Source of the DNA: an uncultured Subdoligranulum sp.
GTDB lineage: Bacteria > Bacillota > Clostridia > Christensenellales > CAG-314
Length of the DNA: 9,200 nucleotides
Direction: 5' to 3'
Assembly: GCA_900551395.1 (NCBI GenBank)
Contig: URVX01000033.1
Location: 1 to 9,200, forward strand
Below, piece by piece: positions 7,086 to 9,200 of this stretch. Within the stretch, counting starts at the first letter, position 1. Every line of letters starts with the position of its first letter. A model generated the notes under the pieces. That model was not told the origin of the DNA. It did no database searches and saw only the letters and a program-made list of their open reading frames with translations. Position numbers and translations under genes: made by a program.

Positions 7086-8246
7086 TCAATTATATTTGAC
7101 CGAAACGGTCTTGCCCATTTTTTCCAGATTTTTAGTAAGCGATTCGACCAGCTTGAGCTTCATGGTTATGTCTATGGGAAGCTCCTGATGCGCCGCATTG
7201 ACTCCCTGCCCTACGAAAAAGTTGACGTGCGTCGCTTTTTCAAAAAGCATATCCGCAAGCAGCGAAGCGCCGTCGCGCTTGGCGAAGAACTTGGGATGCA
7301 AATCCTTTTCCGACAGATACTCCTGCGACAGAGTAAGCAGACGGCGCATTGTAAGCACCCCTTCGGTTGTAAGGTCTATGCCGTCTATGTAGCCTATGGG
7401 CGGCACGTCCTTGTCGGGAAATTCAAACGCCGCCTTAACCTCCGTCTTGAGACAGCGTGCCACTATCTGCGAGCTTGTGCCGCCGCACACGACCTTCTTC
7501 GTGTTTCCGCTCATAAACTCGCTTACCACCGCCTCGTCCATTTCCTTGTTTACGGGAGGACCAATCATCAGGTTGACCTTCTGCTCCTCGCGTATTTTGA
7601 CGGCAGCCACGGTGGTGTCGTCTCCCGGTTTGTCCATATAAAGGTCGTTGCAGGCATTTGCCAGAAGCCAGGCCATGCAGCGCGCGGACATATCCGGCTT
7701 GAGCACGTTGTCGAGATACGCTTTGATTTCCTTTCTTTCCCAGCCGAAATTCAGAAGCATGCCTATGCCCGCGTGTATCGTGCCGTCGCTCATAACGAGA
7801 ACGGCGTCGTTTTCTCCAAGCCTTAGCGCGGACTTGTAAACCTTTTTGCCAAGCACGCTTATTTCCTCTCTTTCGAGGTCGCCGCATTTGCCGTCGTGCA
7901 CGAAAATAGCCTGCGGGTTGTCAAACTCCACCAGATAACCTTCGCCGCTGCGGTTTAAGTGAATAACGCTGAACGTGGCGTAGGCAACGCCTCTCACCTT
8001 GCATACCGGGAGAGATTGAATAATTGTCTCTATACATTCGTCGAGAGGGATATCCTCCGCGACCATCGTGCAGAGAATTTTGGAGGTAAGCGTAGCCAGA
8101 ATATTGGCTTTGACGCCGCTGCCCATACCGTCGGCAAGCACCAGCGTCGTGTAGTCGCCGTTTACAACGCTTTCCACCTTGTCCCCGCACAGCACCACCC
8201 ACAAATTGATGAGGGAGGTGTAACCGCTTTCGAGGTAAAACGCCAT
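7086..8246 (-). CDS. SpoIIE-family PP2C-type protein serine/threonine phosphatase
   Basis: Expected to remove phosphate from Ser/Thr of a target protein; known relatives act on anti-sigma-factor antagonists (SpoIIAA/RsbV type). The 386-residue product has the PP2C metal-binding pattern: CGD (Asp22), LADGMGSG (Asp39), VMSDGT (Asp154) and GDDTT (Asp209, Asp210), in about residues 15-218. A further ~165-residue C-terminal region follows, with DGAS at 325-328 and NFFVGQGVN-AHQ at 342-353; it looks conserved in the hydrogenase-linked subfamily by memory but has no assigned role. No membrane segments are visible, unlike sporulation SpoIIE, so it is a soluble enzyme. It starts 4 bp after the sensor stop with ribosome binding site GGAGGA at 8255-8260, which lies across the end of the sensor gene, suggesting translational coupling. 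No substrate gene is in the window. Confidence 0.9.
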   Translation of the reverse strand: MAFYLESGYTSLINLWVVLCGDKVESVVNGDYTTLVLADGMGSGVKANILATLTSKILCTMVAEDIPLDECIETIIQSLPVCKVRGVAYATFSVIHLNRSGEGYLVEFDNPQAIFVHDGKCGDLEREEISVLGKKVYKSALRLGENDAVLVMSDGTIHAGIGMLLNFGWERKEIKAYLDNVLKPDMSARCMAWLLANACNDLYMDKPGDDTTVAAVKIREEQKVNLMIGPPVNKEMDEAVVSEFMSGNTKKVVCGGTSSQIVARCLKTEVKAAFEFPDKDVPPIGYIDGIDLTTEGVLTMRRLLTLSQEYLSEKDLHPKFFAKRDGASLLADMLFEKATHVNFFVGQGVNAAHQELPIDITMKLKLVESLTKNLEKMGKTVSVKYN

Positions 8247-8250
8247 TGCG

Positions 8251-9200
8251 TCAGTCCTCCTTGTCGTCCTGAGACAAAGTCTTTTTCAGCTTGAGGAGAG
8301 CGACCTTGGTTTCCGCCGTCGTCTCTCCGAGAAGCGAAGCGATTTCCTGAGCCACGCGCATTTGCTTTTTTATCACGTCGTCGGTAGTCTGGAGCGTTTC
8401 CAGCTTGACGGAATTGAGCTTTGAGTCGTAGCTTACCCTTTCGGTTATGTCCTTCATTATGGCAAACATGACCTTGTGCTTCGGCAGCAGCACAATGTGC
8501 ATTTCCGCATATTTGCCCGTTTTGTCAACCTTGACCTTTTTGCGCACGAGGTTTCTGTTTTCGCTTATCGCAAGAATAAAGTCCGTCGGATTGAAATAAT
8601 CCACGAGGTTGTTGCCCTTGCAGCTGTCGTCTATCCCCCACAGCTCCATACCCTTGCGGTTGATATCCTGAATTTTCAGGTCATAGTCTATGACCACTAT
8701 TCCGTTGGGGCTGTTCATGATAACCTCGTTGGACATGCTTTCGGCGCGCTCCCTGACGTAAGGCAGGCACATCTCCACGTCCGCAAAGCCGTTGGCAACC
8801 GCCCACGCTTTTTGCCTGCAAGTGTCGTAACCGCAAGCTCCGCAGTCCAGCTCGTCCTCAGGTCTGAATTTGCCGGTTTTTGCGAGAATAGCCTTGATTT
8901 CACGCTCGGGCACAAACAAATTCGCGTTGTTCAAAGCATAATGGTTGGAGCTTAAATCACTACCTTCGGTGTCCGGCTTGATTTCTCCGTCGCCCTTGTG
9001 CGCGTAGTTTCTCACGGCTATATTCGCCCTGACGACGCCGCCTGCGCGCTTGACGGCGCAAGGACCGTTTATGCACGCGTGGTCGCAGGCGTTCAACTCA
9101 AGAAATACGTTGTACAGCTCGTCGACGCTTTCCAGCGCCTGCATGACGTTTGCCACTCCGCTGACCGCTATGTATTCGTAATCGCCTCTCGCGTCCTTGA
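8251..9200 (-). CDS. C-terminal part of an [FeFe] hydrogenase-like Fe-S/PAS sensor protein (N-terminus outside window)
   Basis: The frame is open at the right edge, so 315 codons of a longer protein are seen. It begins in the end of a hydrogenase large-subunit-like domain: YIAVSG, then ELNACDHACINGPC (codons around 9099-9058), matching the third H-cluster motif ExxACxxxCxxGP. Next comes a Fes/4Fe-4S domain, LDCGACGYDTCRQKA plus a later Cys in EMCLPYV (cysteines counted from 9156: 105, 108, 113, 130). A PAS domain spans about 140-240 (NSPNGIVVID, ending near MKDITERV). The remaining ~60 residues are charged and helical, a possible dimerisation or output segment. No histidine kinase, cyclase or other catalytic domain follows before TGA 8251-8253, so signalling probably passes to the adjacent phosphatase. 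The family matches HydS-like, or '[Fe-Fe] hydrogenase C-terminal domain' plus PAS, proteins of Clostridia. The first gene of the operon may lie further upstream. Confidence 0.87.
   Translation of the reverse strand, partial: KDARGDYEYIAVSGVANVMQALESVDELYNVFLELNACDHACINGPCAVKRAGGVVRANIAVRNYAHKGDGEIKPDTEGSDLSSNHYALNNANLFVPEREIKAILAKTGKFRPEDELDCGACGYDTCRQKAWAVANGFADVEMCLPYVRERAESMSNEVIMNSPNGIVVIDYDLKIQDINRKGMELWGIDDSCKGNNLVDYFNPTDFILAISENRNLVRKKVKVDKTGKYAEMHIVLLPKHKVMFAIMKDITERVSYDSKLNSVKLETLQTTDDVIKKQMRVAQEIASLLGETTAETKVALLKLKKTLSQDDKED

Noticed and set aside
7060..7089. TTG at 7089 as the hydrogenase start
   Set aside because: It overlaps the phosphatase stop and has no suitable ribosome binding site, while ATG 7062 has AGGCGGTGA at 7 bases and matches the family N-terminus.
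7044..7826. Plus-strand frame of 260 codons opposite the phosphatase
   Set aside because: Antisense to the PP2C motifs; no ribosome binding site and no recognisable domain.

Overview
The window looks like a piece of a Gram-positive, anaerobic Bacillota genome, probably an uncultured gut-type Clostridia lineage. This rests on family content: an [FeFe] hydrogenase of the monomeric 'group B' clostridial type beside a hydrogenase-like PAS sensor and a SpoIIE-type phosphatase, a clostridial CAT/E2-fold protein family, and a giant BspA-like lipoprotein with Listeria-Bacteroides (InlB-B) repeats. Strong AGGAGG-like Shine-Dalgarno sites and sigma-A style promoters agree. The lineage is inference; no rRNA or marker gene is present. 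All recognisable genes lie on the minus strand, so the reading order runs from high to low coordinates.

Right part (9200 to 5638): an apparent three-gene operon, cut at the window edge. First is the C-terminal part of a hydrogenase-like sensor (the end of an H-cluster-type domain, a four-cysteine Fe-S domain, a PAS domain and a helical tail). A PP2C/SpoIIE phosphatase starts 4 bp after its stop. An [FeFe] hydrogenase starts 23 bp after the phosphatase stop. The arrangement suggests that redox or H2 state is read by the Fe-S/PAS protein, passed on by protein dephosphorylation, and coupled to a hydrogenase. A GC-rich hairpin closes the operon at 5602-5629.

Middle (5566 to 4462): a separate transcription unit with its own promoter (TTGGCA-17-TATAAT), a perfect 10-bp inverted repeat over the -35 box and a good ribosome binding site. 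It encodes a 2-oxoacid-dehydrogenase-E2-like (CAT-fold) protein, but codon 26 is TGA, so the gene is probably broken as written. Where E2 enzymes have the catalytic His, this protein has Glu (DERVADG). A terminator follows at 4462-4498.

Left part (4292 to 1): a regulatory region with a 12-bp perfect inverted repeat, a run of 14 T and a near-consensus promoter (TTGACA-17-TACAAT). It drives a very large surface lipoprotein gene, open for 1370 codons to the left edge without a stop. The protein has a lipobox signal peptide, three InlB-B-type repeats, several beta-sandwich (Fn3/Ig-like) modules, two more InlB-B repeats and a long BspA-type leucine-rich repeat array. I saw no tRNA, rRNA, CRISPR array, transposase or attachment site.
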